Shown here: in pieces, positions 1 to 12,190 of the stretch | Numbering within the stretch: position 1 is the first letter of the stretch | Layout of the letters: every line of letters begins with the position of its first letter | Origin: Hirudo medicinalis | Taxonomy: Eukaryota > Annelida > Clitellata > Hirudinida > Hirudinidae | NCBI GenBank assembly: GCA_011800805.1 | Contig: MPNW01000246.1 | Span: 74,733 to 138,732, forward strand | DNA length: 64,000 nucleotides | Direction of reading: 5' to 3' | The notes under the pieces: model-generated | The model's input: the letters and a program-made list of their open reading frames with translations, nothing else | Told to the model about the DNA's origin: nothing | The model's database searches: none | Program-made: the position numbers and the translations under genes

Positions 1-182
1 TCTTCTCTTGGCCCTTTTTCTGACGCTGATAACTCGATAACAGGAAATACTTTAACATTCGTATTATGAATGTAACCAATGTTTTATAAAAACGCACCTT
101 CTCCGACGCATCCCTTTTGGGATTCAGTCACAATGGCAAAACTGGATAACGCCAGCAAAACTACTAAAGATGTCGAACTCAT
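1..182 (-). CDS. First exons of an unknown secreted or membrane protein (partial)
   Basis: On the minus strand an ATG at 182 opens 28 codons that read as a classic signal peptide: a short polar start, a hydrophobic core (SLVVLLALSSFAIV), then a polar stretch and a cysteine. The exon ends at 98 before a GTGCGT donor in phase 1. A possible second exon starts at 25 after a TTATCAG acceptor, stays in frame and runs off the left edge. The mature protein lies outside the window, so its function cannot be named. The inference rests on signal-peptide composition and matching splice phase only. Confidence 0.45.
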
Positions 183-1878
183 TTTACCAATGCTGTGGAT
201 TTCCAACGGAGTTTTAAGTCAATCTAGAATGAAAAGCTTAAAACTTCTCTTTTGAAAGTCGTTTTCCGAGAAGATTGCATCTTCAGCTATAATTGCTACT
301 CTCTTCGGCAGTCATTTTATTTATGAGAATAATGGCCAATAAGAACCAGAAAGACCATTAACTCTCCCTCTCCATCTCGCTCTCTTCTGTGCAATTAGAA
401 GCCTTGCCGTTTGTAATTGTTAGAATGAAAATTGCAAGAAGAACTCACAGTGGATCTAATATTGGTTTATTTGTTAAACGAAGTCCGAACATTTATTACC
501 GAGTCTTCTGGTAAACCACATTTCATTTCGAAATGCTATGATAATACAAGATTAGTTAGAAAAAATCATATATGTTCCTGTTTTTAGAATGTTATTAGTC
601 TACAAATTCTCTTCATCCTTTGAATTAACTCGAACATAAATACATTTAACACGAAATCAACAACCAAATTGAATTAAAACTTTACGTTCATGTTTTGGAA
701 AAGCACAATTTATAAAAAAAATTTTTTTTAACTCCACAATAAAGTTATTAATTATTAAAATATTAATGTTAAACAAAATGCATTTAGGCATGAACATCTC
801 CAAAGTAAGAGAAATTTCCGTTGGTTGACGTGAGCGTAATAAGCTGGTCCGACTTCGTGCAGACGGCTTAAGCTGTTCGCCGCCATAATCTTCTTAGTAC
901 ATGTTGGAGCTTTAGAGTTGTTTGTGTGATTTCACAGCCATTTACTCAAATAATGGTTTCGTCATAATAGGTTTAAAAAAAAATTCAGTACAAAGCGGAT
1001 GTAAACTCGGAATAGCCACTATTCGACTTGAAAGCAGAAGGATATCTGCTAACAATTGATTCTAAATAAATGGTCTTTGCCTGTACTTTGACGTGCATTA
1101 AAAATTTTAAATTAAAGTCAACGAGTTGTTGAATGTTCTAGAATTTTATTCCCTGAAAATCAACTGTCTTCACGGAGAAAACAAGTATGCACAAAAAACT
1201 CGTGGTCGAAAAGATTAAAAAGGAACAAAATATATTCAACAGCTATATATTGATCTACGAGGGGCCTTCCGACGCAGCAAAAAACGTCCTACGAATCGAT
1301 GGGGCAGTAACTTGTCTCGGACTGGCACCGTAAGATTCAAGTAACGACCAATAAAGTGAACGACAAATTAAATAGAACACACATCGCTAACCCTACGATT
1401 GAGTAAGAGCGAGACGGATCGACCGCGAAGAGAGAACGCGGGACTCGACGGACAGACGAATCGGAATTGCCGAGACCTAAAGATGTCAATACTGTTTGGC
1501 CCGAATCGCGGAATTTCAATGGAATCATAAAAGATGGAAAGAAGCACGAGCGAGGAGCACCAGCGAAATCGAACACCAAGAAGCAATTTGCAGACGGACA
1601 GGAGCGTCCGACGAGTTACTCAATAATAATAATAATGAGTTACTAAATAGTCGGCTATTTGGAATAGAGCTCATGCATAGAGCACAGGAGTGGTGTTTAG
1701 TAAACTTTTATGTACAGCGAACTACAATAGATGTTGCTTCGTCATCATCCTTAAGTGAGGTCGATCTGAGGTATAAGGAGCCAAAACAAATAACTCAACA
1801 TATTGGATGTATAAAATAGGAAAAATATTTTAAAAAGTCTAAACGATGAAAATTTAACTTTTAAAAAAAAGACGTGGA
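183..1878. other. Intergenic DNA and likely 3' UTR of the ZNF608/609-like gene
   Basis: No convincing coding exon is seen. The right part (about 1140 to 1878) is probably the 3' untranslated region of the gene ending at 1879, because a minus-strand AATAAA lies near 1146 to 1151. A 107-codon plus-strand open frame at 1496 to 1819 contains an Asn run made by an AAT repeat and resembles no family I know. Confidence 0.4.
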
Positions 1879-4800
1879 TCACGTGGCGCCGTCTCGGTCG
1901 GGGTCTCCGGAGGGCTCGAAGTCCTCTCTCGCGGGAGCGCCGTCGCAGGATCCCGGGTTTTCCTGGCTGGGGTTGAGCCTCCGGGGTGAATTAGAGGGCG
2001 AGCTGAATGCCAAAGACATGTAAAACTTCTCTTTATTGCAAAGGATCTGTTGAAGGTAGCTGGTGTAGCCGGAACCCTCGTAGTACGATCCGCACTCTAG
2101 GTTTTCTGCAGAACGATTCAGCCAGTCGACGACTTTATTCTGATCTACGTTCGCCTGAGGCAGTGTTTCACACTGGTTCGAATAGTAAGGAGGGCTGACC
2201 AAGGCCGACCAAGACTCGTTGGCTTCCGGACTCTTGGCGTCGAACGCTTTCGAAGGATTTGCAAAGAGAGGAGCCCGGTCGACGGTGTCCGAAATGTCGG
2301 AATAAACGGGACTGACGCAGTTCGGCTTCTGATCGTCGGTCGAGTCGGGAGCTCCCGGGTTCGCGTCCGGCTCTGTTGCGGCTTGTGAGCTCATCTTAGG
2401 CACGTTATCATCCTGAGAAATGGAGCCGCTCAAAGATGGATCGAGGATGGCCGTTTTAGGGGCGCCATCTGCTGCAGCGGGCGACACCGGCGTCAGGTCG
2501 ATGGAATCGTTGACATCACAGAATTCGGTAGTAATGCTCGCCAGAGAATCCTCCGAGGAATGTTTTGAAATGTCGTCGAACGGAAGTTCCTGCCTTTCTG
2601 GAATGACCGGAGGCTGGACGAGCTCGGACTCGGCAGGCTGACCTAGGGCGGCAGGAATATCGTGGAGTTTGGTATCGGGTGAAGTTTTGGACATGGATAG
2701 GAGAGACATAGTGAGGGCAGCCGAAATGGAGTGGGGGTAGTGGTCCAACCACGAGGGCGTTGCGACCGAAGACGAGGCAGTCGACGACGGATCGGCCGCC
2801 GTCCATCCTGGCGACCGTGGTGGCTTTTCCGTAACTTGGGGGCACATCAGAGGATGAGCAGTAGGACTCGAATAAATTGGTGATGAAAACCCTGAAGAGG
2901 TAAAGACGAGCTTATCACGATTCGACGATTCTTGTTTCGGGTTTAGATAGAGTTTTCTTGAATTGTTATCACTTCCATCTCTGATAATTTGTACATCTTT
3001 GTGGCTTGTTGAGGGCTTTAGTGCTCTCCTTATCACGAGGGAAGTTGGATTTAAAGAAGACGTGTAAAATGTGTCACTGGCTGCAAAAACGGAATTGGAA
3101 ACGCTCTGGTTTTCGTCATCGCTTATGTCTTCGACCTGAGGATTATCGTTCGGCGCACGGCCTTGACGTTCCAAAGCATTATTGGAAAAATAATGCCTGT
3201 CAGAAGTCCATGCCATCGAGGCGACCGAGGAAAGGTGAGTGCTGTCGTCGGACGACTGGCTGGACTTTCTTTTGCGTCGAGAACTCTCGGACATCTCTGC
3301 GGGCAGACGATCCTCCGATATCTGGGAAATGGAATTTACTTGCTGGTCGAAAGCAGATGATAAGTTCAGCGACGAGCGTTTTCTGGAGTCTCCCGACCGA
3401 TGGCCGTTCGAACGGTACTGCCTCGGAACGTTCGTCCCCTCTCGGTCTTCGTTCATCCCGGGTGGGTTGCAGTGGGCATGACTGAAGTGGTATCCCCTGG
3501 CGACCTCATTGATAAACTTTTTTCCACATCCTTTTTGAGCACAGACGAGGTATTGGTTAAGGTCGAGAGAGGTTTCGTCCTCGTTGTTGGACTGAGAGTC
3601 GACCTCCGAGCAATTCCTGCTCGAGTTTAGACCAAGTTTCGTCCTGTGCCTCAGATTTTTGCCCTTCTTCTGCCATCCATCGACGTATCGGAATTCCCTC
3701 GGCTTCTTGCACTTTCGTTTGTACCGGGAACCGGGACAAGAGGCGAAGACCCTTGATCTTAAGAGGATCAATTATCATATATCAATGTCGTTAATAGTAA
3801 TCTTGATGATCAATAGTTTATTAAATATTAAAAATGAAATATATGTTCTTCAGCTATTATGTCATATCGAGTTTACATTCAACGTAAAAGCAATCTTTCG
3901 ATATTTAGGCTTTATAGTTATGTTAACTCGAAAGCATTCAGAAATGTCGATGTCTATCGATTATGAATTGGCCAAAAGCCCCTTCGGGTGAACGATTCGA
4001 CCTATCGGCCCCTCGACTTACTTTGAGATGGACCAGTCATCCCCTTGGCTGACCTCCATGAGCATGCCTACGAACGGCTTGTCCTTCCAGGTCGTCTTGA
4101 ATAACAACATGCCTGTCAAAATGTAATAACTCATTGACGTTGCCGTTTCTAAATCAGATGGGATTTTGAGCCCCCCCCCCCCCTTTCAAAGTCAGAGATT
4201 TAAAATAACCATTGGCTCTATCGAACGTGCCGAAATACAACGTAACGTAATGACACAGCTGCTAAACCAACAAGACTCATTCGAAAAGTGAGCTGATAAG
4301 ATCCAGCGACATGACAAGTAAAACAATTATCGCAAATGCAATGCTATCGTAAATGGTGTCTAACATCATTATTGTTGCGTTGCAACAACGAGTCACTTAG
4401 CATACTTCTAAGGTTATGCAAATGAGTGTTGTTTCAGTTATGCAATTTGTTTGTCAAGTTATGGAAATGATAGCATGAGGTGACATTATATTGTCAAGGT
4501 GATGATCACATTGTGTTCAGGTCTGTTGCATAATGATTGTTGTGCCCGATTGGAGTGCGTTAGCATTACAAAATAGCATTGCATTTCAATGGAGCAATCT
4601 GCAAATGTGACGAGTTTCGAGTTTCCATCCAAATGCAACTTTGTCGATCGAGGAATTAATTTTCCTTTCACAAGAATTTTCGCAATGAATTTTCAAAGTA
4701 TTTTCAAAATGTCGAACGAACGAACGGTCATTCAGCTTGTGAATAAATCAACACAATACAAAAGTAACAAGTAATCACAAACTAATAATAATAGATGCTC

Positions 4801-5591
4801 GTCTTGGCACGAGCAGTGCCTAAATATTGCTGAGAATTAATGATTCAAAAAAACTCAAAGCCTCGCTCAGCACATCAATAAAGCATTAACATCAATGTTA
4901 TCAATCCATAACAATTATAACTATTTCTGCAACCATCCTAACTTAAAATGATGACTTAAAACAATAAAAAAAAGTCACAAACCATTTTCTGAGGACTCGG
5001 ACCACACCAGGCCCGGGAGCTTGATGAGAGTGCCGGGCTGGCACGGCCCCAAAAGGCTACCCTCTGTCGAGCATCCGACGGATTTTTTGCCGTTGGTTTT
5101 TCTCGGACAGGTTTTGGCTTTAGAATCTCCGGAACGTTCTTCTGTGGCCCTGCTTCTAGAGCTCCTCGTCCTAAGAGCCATTTTGTTTTCTTTATCCGAC
5201 GATTTGTCGTTGGGCCTCTCGTCATAGGTTCTGTGCTGTCCATTTTTTGGGGACGGGGGCTGAACCTCCTGAGAATCCAACCTCGGTCTTTTTGACACGT
5301 GATTAAAACAATCGTAGGCGTCATAATCTTCTTCCTCGGTTTCCTCGCCATCGTCGTAGACCTCGCCTTGCGAGCGGTCGTAATCCCTGGCACCGTTGCA
5401 GTCCGACCTCTGGGCTTTCGGCGAATCACCGGAATTGGTGAATCCATTGTGGAGGGAGAAAGAGGCAGAGCCATCCTTGAGTCGACTGATTTTGATCTTG
5501 AGGCGAGGTTCTGGACTCGAAGAGTTGTAGTGATCGTGCTGTTCGTGACATCGGCTCGTTGTAGCAGCGCTGTGCTTCTCTAACATGCTTC
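1879..5591 (-). CDS. ZNF608/ZNF609 (scribbler)-like zinc-finger protein
   Basis: Three exons keep phase: 5591-4983 (ATG at 5586), 4112-4022 and 3757-1879, giving about 857 residues. The exon 1/2 junction falls inside the signature GTLIKLPGLVW...ENG, followed by a W-K-x-K-P-x-V-G-M-L segment. This matches the conserved block of vertebrate ZNF608/609 and fly scribbler. Exon 3 begins with a basic stretch (RYKRKCKKPREFRYVDGW) and then one C2H2-like finger (C-x4-C-x12-H-x2-H). The rest is serine-rich and low complexity. The family acts in the nucleus as transcriptional co-regulators and cohesin-associated factors. Exon 1 has a good acceptor (TTTCAG) just before the ATG, so a 5' untranslated exon probably lies upstream. 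The protein is shorter than human ZNF609 (about 1,400 residues). The family call rests mainly on the LPG-LVW block. Confidence 0.68.
4171..4182. repeat. Poly-C run in an intron
   Basis: A homopolymer of about twelve C lies within intron 2 of the ZNF608/609-like gene. It is the longest C run in the window and prone to sequencing-length error. Confidence 0.8.
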
Positions 5592-6521
5592 CTGAAACAA
5601 AGATGGTGCTTGTGAATGATAATCTAGTAATTTTCAATGTCAGTGAAAACTTCAGTTTGGATATGCATCATATTCACACCAAGACACCTAGTAGAAACAT
5701 TCCCTTGAGATTTGTATGCAAGCTCTTATAAAGAATTCTCGCAATTTTCTTTTCGCCACATTTATAAAATTGCGGGAAGCATTGACGAAAGCGTGGTAGC
5801 AACACGTGATTGATATAGGCAGATGGTTAAATACTTTGCAAAATATAAGTTGAACTTCTTGCTAAAATACCGGAAAATTGTTTCATAATGTCTCCAGAAA
5901 ATCACTAAACATGAACTAACACTGCTCTAGAATCTTGTAATTCAGCGGATTCGGCGCAACAGATTGTTTCAAACTTGGGCAGCATCTAAATCCGCTCGAT
6001 TCGTGAATGACCCCACTCATTGCATCACAGGGCGATTAGATGATCCAACTGCTTCTGCAATAAACTTCAATGGATGCAAAAACAGCACATCGGAATCTCT
6101 CGCAACATACTCCGTGCGAGGAAAACAAAGCACGGCGGTACACAATAAGACAACGCCGGCTACCTTGTTTATGATTCGTCTAAGTGCGAGCGCCTTCCAG
6201 TTTGTGTTTTTCGCAAATTGTAATTTAAAATTAATTTTCTTATATTTTTGAAGCTTCATAAAGTGAAAATCCGATCAGAAAGTCAGCACTGGTATCTGCT
6301 GCACTTTTACTCGGTGCTTGAGGTCGGAGGGGGACCGAATATTAGACTTGTTTTGACGTTTAATGGCGATCGAGCGGGCTTGGAGTGCTTGCTTTTAGAA
6401 AGTTTCAGCTCTTTCTTAAAGAGTTGAATTATTTTCCACACTTGAAAGTAGCCATTTTGCCCATGTGAAATCTCCAAAAATCTTCTGAGGGTTTCGAAGT
6501 GTAGCGTCAAATCAGCTTTTG
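5592..6521. promoter_or_regulatory. Divergent interval between the ZNF608/609-like gene and LARP6
   Basis: About 930 bases separate two genes transcribed away from each other, so both promoters (and probably a 5' untranslated exon of the ZNF gene) should lie here. I see no clear TATA box or other defined site. Confidence 0.35.
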
Positions 6522-8893
6522 ATGGATTTAACTCAGACAGAATCTGAGGCACCGATTGATACCACAGCAGAAATGGTCAAAGTTTCGTCAGAAACGGAAG
6601 GAGATGTCCGAAACGATACGAAGGAGGTACCAGAAGTGCAAATTCAAGAAACCCTGGAAGATAAAGAGGTACATACGTTCAGAATTTGATTGACAGTACT
6701 TTAAAGTAAAGATCTCTTAGATTTTTATTTTATTTTACAACTTGACCATGGCTGTCTATGAAGATTGTATTTTAAGGCAAATCTATTTTCTTGTAATTGC
6801 TTGGCTCAAGGTATTTGACCAAAATTAATTTAATGTAAGGATTTTGAGTTGAAAAAAACCATCAGTGCTAATAATTCTAATAATATCTTTTTTTTTATTT
6901 TGGCTGATTGGATTTAACCATCAGTCATGTAACTAAATAAATAACAACTAAGTAAATTGGTGGCAATCCAATAGAGGCGCGACCTGGGATGCCACTTGGC
7001 AAACATGAGGGTTCAGGCCCTGAGAAACGAGGAGTACTTCAGCTCTGGGGTCTCCTCGAGTGCCTACACCACTGAGGAGGATGATGATGTGGATCCAGAG
7101 ACCAGGGACAACCACCTAGGAGAGTTTGTGTCCCCAAGTTATGAACAGACTCAGAAGATCATAAAGCAGGTATATAATTACATTGTATTTAATAATTAGT
7201 TAATGTATTAAGCAAATGTGGATTTCGTAAATAATAGGATTTGGTGTGGGTATTCCTTTTGGTGATTTTCAAAGCTGAGATAGTTGGTAGGTCGATGGTG
7301 CCAGAGATGTAAGTAGAATTGACTTTTTCTGTAGGTGGAGGCCATGTTCTCAGACTCGTTCGTGTACAGAGATGCTTTTATGATGAAGCACATCAAGAGG
7401 GGAGCCGGTGGTTTTGTCAGTTTGCGTCTCATCACAAGCATCCGCAAGGTGAAGTCGCTCACTCAGGACTACAGGGTGGTGGCCCATGCCCTCAGGTGCT
7501 CCGACGAGTTGGAGGTCAATGACGACAACACCAAGGTCAGGAGGGTAAAACCTCTGCCGGAGATCTTTGACCCCGATCTTGCACAGGTGGCTTGCTGTGT
7601 TATATTGGGTTAAAATTTAAGATAGTATTTTTCTAACTACAATGCTTTTTAGAAGTGGTGTTTTAGTTTCATTGATGCGCTGATAACGAACGACTTAAGT
7701 TGATAGGGTCATGATATCATCCTCATCACATAATCTCCTTCGAAGGCCATCCTCCTGACCGGGATGCCGAAGGACGGAACGATGCACGAGAAGGTGGACA
7801 AGGCGGTCGGTCTCATCTCGAGCCTCCTGAAGGTCAAGAATCCCGAGGAGAATCGAAGTGCTCTGAGCGGCATACCCAGTGTTAGGTAGCATTGTTATTA
7901 ATTATGTTAATTAAATTACGAGCAACTGCTGTCAAAAATTTGGCCCCTCCCATCTCATCAGGATAATTAAAGAGGCTACCCACGTTCCGACTTCCTACAA
8001 ACCAGATTATTCGTCTCTCTTCAACTTTGACCTCGGCTTCTGCGTCCTCCTCGATTTCTTTGGCTTCGAGAAGCTGGACATTGCCAAGGTGAGGGAGGTT
8101 CTCCGACCGTCCGGCTCGCCCGAGGACGCCTGGAAAGCCAAACTTGCGGCCCACGTCCTGCCGAGCATCAAGGCCGATCCTTCCAGAAAGAAAAATCGCA
8201 GAGTAAAAGGGATGCTGCATCCGGACGGAGATGCCGAAAAGACTCCGAGGATCAAGAGGTTCGTAGCATGCACGTCCACTGTTCGATAAACCTCGTTGAT
8301 TGATCAAAATATAAACAAATATTGATGCCATGATTTTTTTTTTATCAACTCAGCTTTCCTCCATCTAAGGCCAGTCCATCTTTCTCTCCTCGAAGCCATA
8401 ACCCTCACTCCCCGTCAAGTAGACTGGAAGCATCGGGCGGAAGCAGCAATCGGTTGAACATTTCATCTCCGTGGTCCTCCCCGGGTTCGAGTCCTCGGGG
8501 CAGCCCCTGTGTCAAGAGACGCGGGAAGCCCGGTCCGTCGCCCTTGATGGGCGGCATGAATTCTTCGGGTGGCGAGAGTCCGGCAGGCAGCCCGTGGATG
8601 GCTAGGAAGTCGAGGATTCAATCAGGTGATGATGTGATTATTCATATATTTAGTGGAGTTATGTATTTTTCACTTGCAGCTCTTTAGTTGATCAACCTGC
8701 CATGGTGCTAAAGCTTGTTTTCTACAATCACTTGTCAGGTTCGAGTCCGGCAGGTTCGAACCACTCGATTCTGAGGAGGTCGGCCAATCTCGATCCCGAA
8801 GGCAGGATCGGTCCTTGCCTGGTCGTGACGCGCCCGCCTAGAGGCCCCGACGAAGAAGGAAAAGGATTCCAATTGGTCAGAAAGTTGAGTTGA
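6522..8893 (+). CDS. LARP6: La-related protein 6 (LARP6, Acheron)
   Basis: Seven exons keep phase: 6522-6668, 6975-7169, 7335-7586, 7746-7885, 7962-8258, 8354-8625 and 8739-8893, giving 485 residues (human 491). Exons 2 to 3 hold the La motif (FSDSFVYRDAFMMKHIKR, then VSLRLITSIRKVKSLT and VVAHAL). It is followed by the LARP6 hallmark RRVKPLPE. Exons 4 and 5 carry the diverged RRM with a long linker. Exon 6 is rich in Ser and Pro, and exon 7 ends with the family's GPDEEGKGF tail. LARP6 binds structured RNA, in vertebrates the 5' stem-loop of collagen mRNAs, and acts in nucleus and cytoplasm. The start is the first ATG of the open frame; an acidic N-terminus is typical. Assignment is firm from the La motif and tail. 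Confidence 0.93.
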
Positions 8894-10344
8894 GGTTGTT
8901 CCTGCCCGAGAATAGAGATGCTTCCTGCTTAGGGGTTGAGTGCACGCTATTTCGCCCGTTCGGTTGGGTTGGGTTTTTGATTGTGAACTGACGAATCCTC
9001 CGTCACCTTGTACCTTATAATTTGTTTAACCTGCAATCGTGTCTGGAAAAATCTCTTTAATTGCGCTTGTGGTCGTCGCGAGTCCCATCGGATTCGATGT
9101 TTCGTCGTGTCTTCGATGAAAAAGGATGTCGCTGCCATGTTCTGCGAAGACCTTCATATCTACACTCTCGTCCTCCAAATGCCAATCAAAATTTCATTTT
9201 CTGATTGTTGCCTTTTTTGTTGTCTCGATCTTTGAGCGAATGACGTCGAATCGAATCATATATCGATGCCATTAATACTTTTCATTATCTGCAACTTGTT
9301 TTCGATGTTCTCGTGTGTTAAGAATAAATGTTAAGCATTTCTCGACGAATGACGTAAGAGCCCTTTCCGACTGGACTTTCGAGCGGCTGTTTGCCGAGGT
9401 CTCGTCTCTCTCGGCCCGTCAGGAGGTTGCCGACAGGTTTTGAGGAATTGCAGAAATTCATTGCTCTATGAAATCGATGTAGTGTTGCAATAAAATTGCA
9501 TGGGGCGTATGGCACTGTACGACACTGAGTTTAGTTCATGTATGTTTTTGTGTCAACATGTTATTGCATGCCCATGATTTCTATGTGACTGCCTCGCTGT
9601 CTAACTTAGATCTCCTGACCTTGCGGTTTGATGCATTATTTTATATATTAACAATTCAGGTCGCTGTATTCTTTGGCCTCAAATCTCCATAGCTTCAAGG
9701 CACTGCCATGCGACATGACGTTTTGTTTTATGGATTCTCTCACTTGCATGTTGTGTATTTGTTAGCTCTCAAATCCTGGAATGTGACTATTTTTTAGCGG
9801 TAAGACTCGTTACCATCTCGGCGAGATGATGGCGAATCGGCTCGACCCTCCGTGCCAGGCTCCACATTTGAGTTAAATTGTTTTCATCTTTTATTCCGTT
9901 TTTGAAAACAAAACGCGTCAACGCGCGGAAGCTTGTTTGTCAGACGGCGTGTGGGTTCGATTTTGATCAAAAATTGAAGATCACGCTCATGTTTCTTCTT
10001 CGCGAAAGTAAAACCTAACTAAAACATATTCGCGTTCACTTTAAAACAATCGAGTTTCAACTTAGACGATTTTTTTTTTTGATCGTACCAGTGAAATGAG
10101 CAGACGGACGAACACTTTCAAACGTACCATTATTGAGAATCTCTGATCTAACACAAATTGTTTTAGGGAGTCACCGCACGACATTTCAGTCTTAGATTCA
10201 CTTGAAAGCAGACGACATGTTCACGAGAAAAGTAGTCGCATCCGCTTTGTTCTTTAGCAGACGATATCGTGCGATGTTTTCGATCGATTCACGAAATTAG
10301 AAAGTCTGGGGATTAAATCATTTAGAGTCAAAACGCAGAACCAA
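8894..10344. other. LARP6 3' UTR and intergenic DNA
   Basis: No coding exon recognised. Two AATAAA signals (9323 and 9489) suggest the LARP6 transcript ends within about 600 bases of its stop. The right part holds the 3' end of YPEL5 on the other strand. Confidence 0.5.
9489..9494 (+). terminator. Probable LARP6 polyadenylation signal
   Basis: A canonical AATAAA lies about 600 bases past the LARP6 stop. An earlier copy sits at 9323-9328. Which one is used cannot be told from sequence. Confidence 0.4.
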
Positions 10345-10734
10345 TCAATTGGAAGATTCGGGAGGTGGGCTCGGGCATGAACCGACTGCCTTGTCTTCGA
10401 AACTGTCGGTCTCCGTCACGAGAGCTCTCTCCAGGATGACTCTGCCCTCTTTGTATTTCTGCTGCTCCTCTGTTGCAAACTCGTAGATCCATCCCAGTTT
10501 GTTGTCGCACTTCTTGCAAGAGACATCTCTGACCATGTGTCGTCCAGTCAGCATGACCCTGTCCTGAACCTCGCTGAAGGTCAAGTTGACAACCTTGTCG
10601 AAGAGGAAGGCTCGCCCAGTTGCTCCAGTAAACCGAGTCGAGATCAGTTCCACTCTGTTTGTCAGCGGAGTGTCGCATTTGGCACAACTGAACAGTCTTG
10701 ACCCTCCCAAATGATTAAGAAACAGTCGACCCAT
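10345..10734 (-). CDS. YPEL5: Yippee-like protein 5
   Basis: A single coding exon gives 129 residues starting [11 protein letters not shown], nearly the same as vertebrate YPEL5 over the first 110 positions. The Yippee zinc-binding domain is visible: CAKC near residue 18, then [28 protein letters not shown] and [11 protein letters not shown]. The C-terminal 15 residues differ and are Pro/Ser-rich. YPEL5 is a small component linked to the CTLH (GID) E3 ligase and to cell-cycle structures. An acceptor-like CCAG lies just before the ATG and a strong donor (GTAAGT on the minus strand, about 11335) lies upstream, so a 5' untranslated exon and a 0.6 kb leader intron are likely. Confidence 0.96.
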   Translation of the reverse strand: MGRLFLNHLGGSRLFSCAKCDTPLTNRVELISTRFTGATGRAFLFDKVVNLTFSEVQDRVMLTGRHMVRDVSCKKCDNKLGWIYEFATEEQQKYKEGRVILERALVTETDSFEDKAVGSCPSPPPESSN

Positions 10735-12190
10735 GTTCGTATCGGCAGAGAATATTAGCTGGTACTATTAAAAAAACTTTTATCAATCGTTATGAATGGA
10801 GGGAGTCAGTTGAGAAAAACTTATCAAAATAATTTCCTCAAAAGCTGATGCAATGTTACACTAGTTTTATTTTATTTAGTTCCTTTTGAGAGTAGACAAT
10901 TGTATTTCTAATGACTCAACTAAATGTAAATACTACAGAAATCAGGAAGTACGAAAATGACCTGGTTTAACTTTAAACTTGATAAGTTTCACAAATTGAA
11001 AATTAGCTAGGTGACATCGCAAGCATACTTTAGAAAATATAGGAATACATAATTCTATGTGCCTTGTCACAAACAATAATAATACTGAATATAATCACGG
11101 AAAAATCATTCAGAGTCGAAAGAAGCCCCGTTCTTTATGGAATTTTTCATATTATCACACATATTATCAATGAAATAAAATTCAAATTCAAAAATGTGGT
11201 TATAGCCGTCTCTCAGACATTCCTGGTTAAATTGCTCTACGAAGACAAAGACTTCAATTGCTTAATGGAGCTTAAAACTCATTTACGCTTGTTTCAGATT
11301 GGTTCTAAAGTTCAAACATGAGTAAAACTAACTTACTCTTCCTCCCCAAAACGGGTAGAATTAGGTTTTTGTCTATGAAATAACAACGAAACACTCCGAT
11401 ATTGTCTTCCTAGTCTATTTACATCAGAGCGCTAACAGCTGTGTTCTTATATGGACTCAAATTAATGAGGCAACTTAAAGAAATTTGAATGTTTGTAAAA
11501 ATTGCCCCAAAATCAGTTTCATTTTTTTAATTTAAAGTAAAAATATTTCTGGCTTTAATGAGTCGTTCATTATACATTCTTCTGCGATGTTATACGGTAA
11601 GAGTCCTTATGATTCTACTCCTACAGACTGCTCAAAAACTTGTGACCTAGCAATACAAGAATAGAAGAAATTACATAAAAGAGAACACAATTATTAATTT
11701 GTTCCCGTTGACCTGGATCTTAACATAAGCTTTGCAAAAGATCGTTAAAAATTATCGCTGCTCTGAAAAATTATTTCTCGAACATCGAACTTATTCGACT
11801 GTACTTGTTTTTTTTAGAATTTTTAAAGCTAATTGTACAAAATTTTAACACACGTCCATAAATCTTAAGGACAAGAGTGATACAAATAAGTAGATTATTG
11901 TATTTGTTGCTGTTGTATTTCGACGTCGGAATGCAGTAAGTCGAACTCGGAACACGCAACTCAGCAAGTACTTTAATACAGAACTTCAAATGCACGAAAC
12001 CCAAAGTAAACAAAATGTAGTCCTCTTATTAACAGATAATGAATATGGAGATATTTTATTGGAATTTACGCAAAAACAACCTTAAATTAAGAAAAATTTA
12101 CAAAAAAGTCCTTTGAATAATCCAACAAGGTATTCAAGCAAAATATAAATCGCTCCATCACATTAATAACTGAACAAGGCAGTACATCTT
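10735..12190. other. YPEL5 leader intron, upstream DNA and CENPJ 3' UTR
   Basis: No coding exon recognised. The left half probably holds the YPEL5 leader intron and promoter. The right end holds the CENPJ 3' untranslated region, with a minus-strand AATAAA at 12056-12061. Confidence 0.4.
12056..12061 (-). terminator. CENPJ polyadenylation signal
   Basis: AATAAA on the minus strand lies about 130 bases past the CENPJ stop, a normal distance for a short 3' UTR. Confidence 0.55.

Noticed and set aside
1496..1819. 107-codon plus-strand frame
   Set aside because: Contains an Asn run from an AAT repeat, no similarity, and lies in the probable 3' UTR of the opposite gene.
2516..3485. Several frames over 70 codons inside the large ZNF608/609-like exon
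   Set aside because: They are shadows in other frames of the 626-codon exon, which has the family signatures.
7882..8331. 149-codon minus-strand frame over LARP6
   Set aside because: Antisense to LARP6 exon 5, which matches the family residue by residue.
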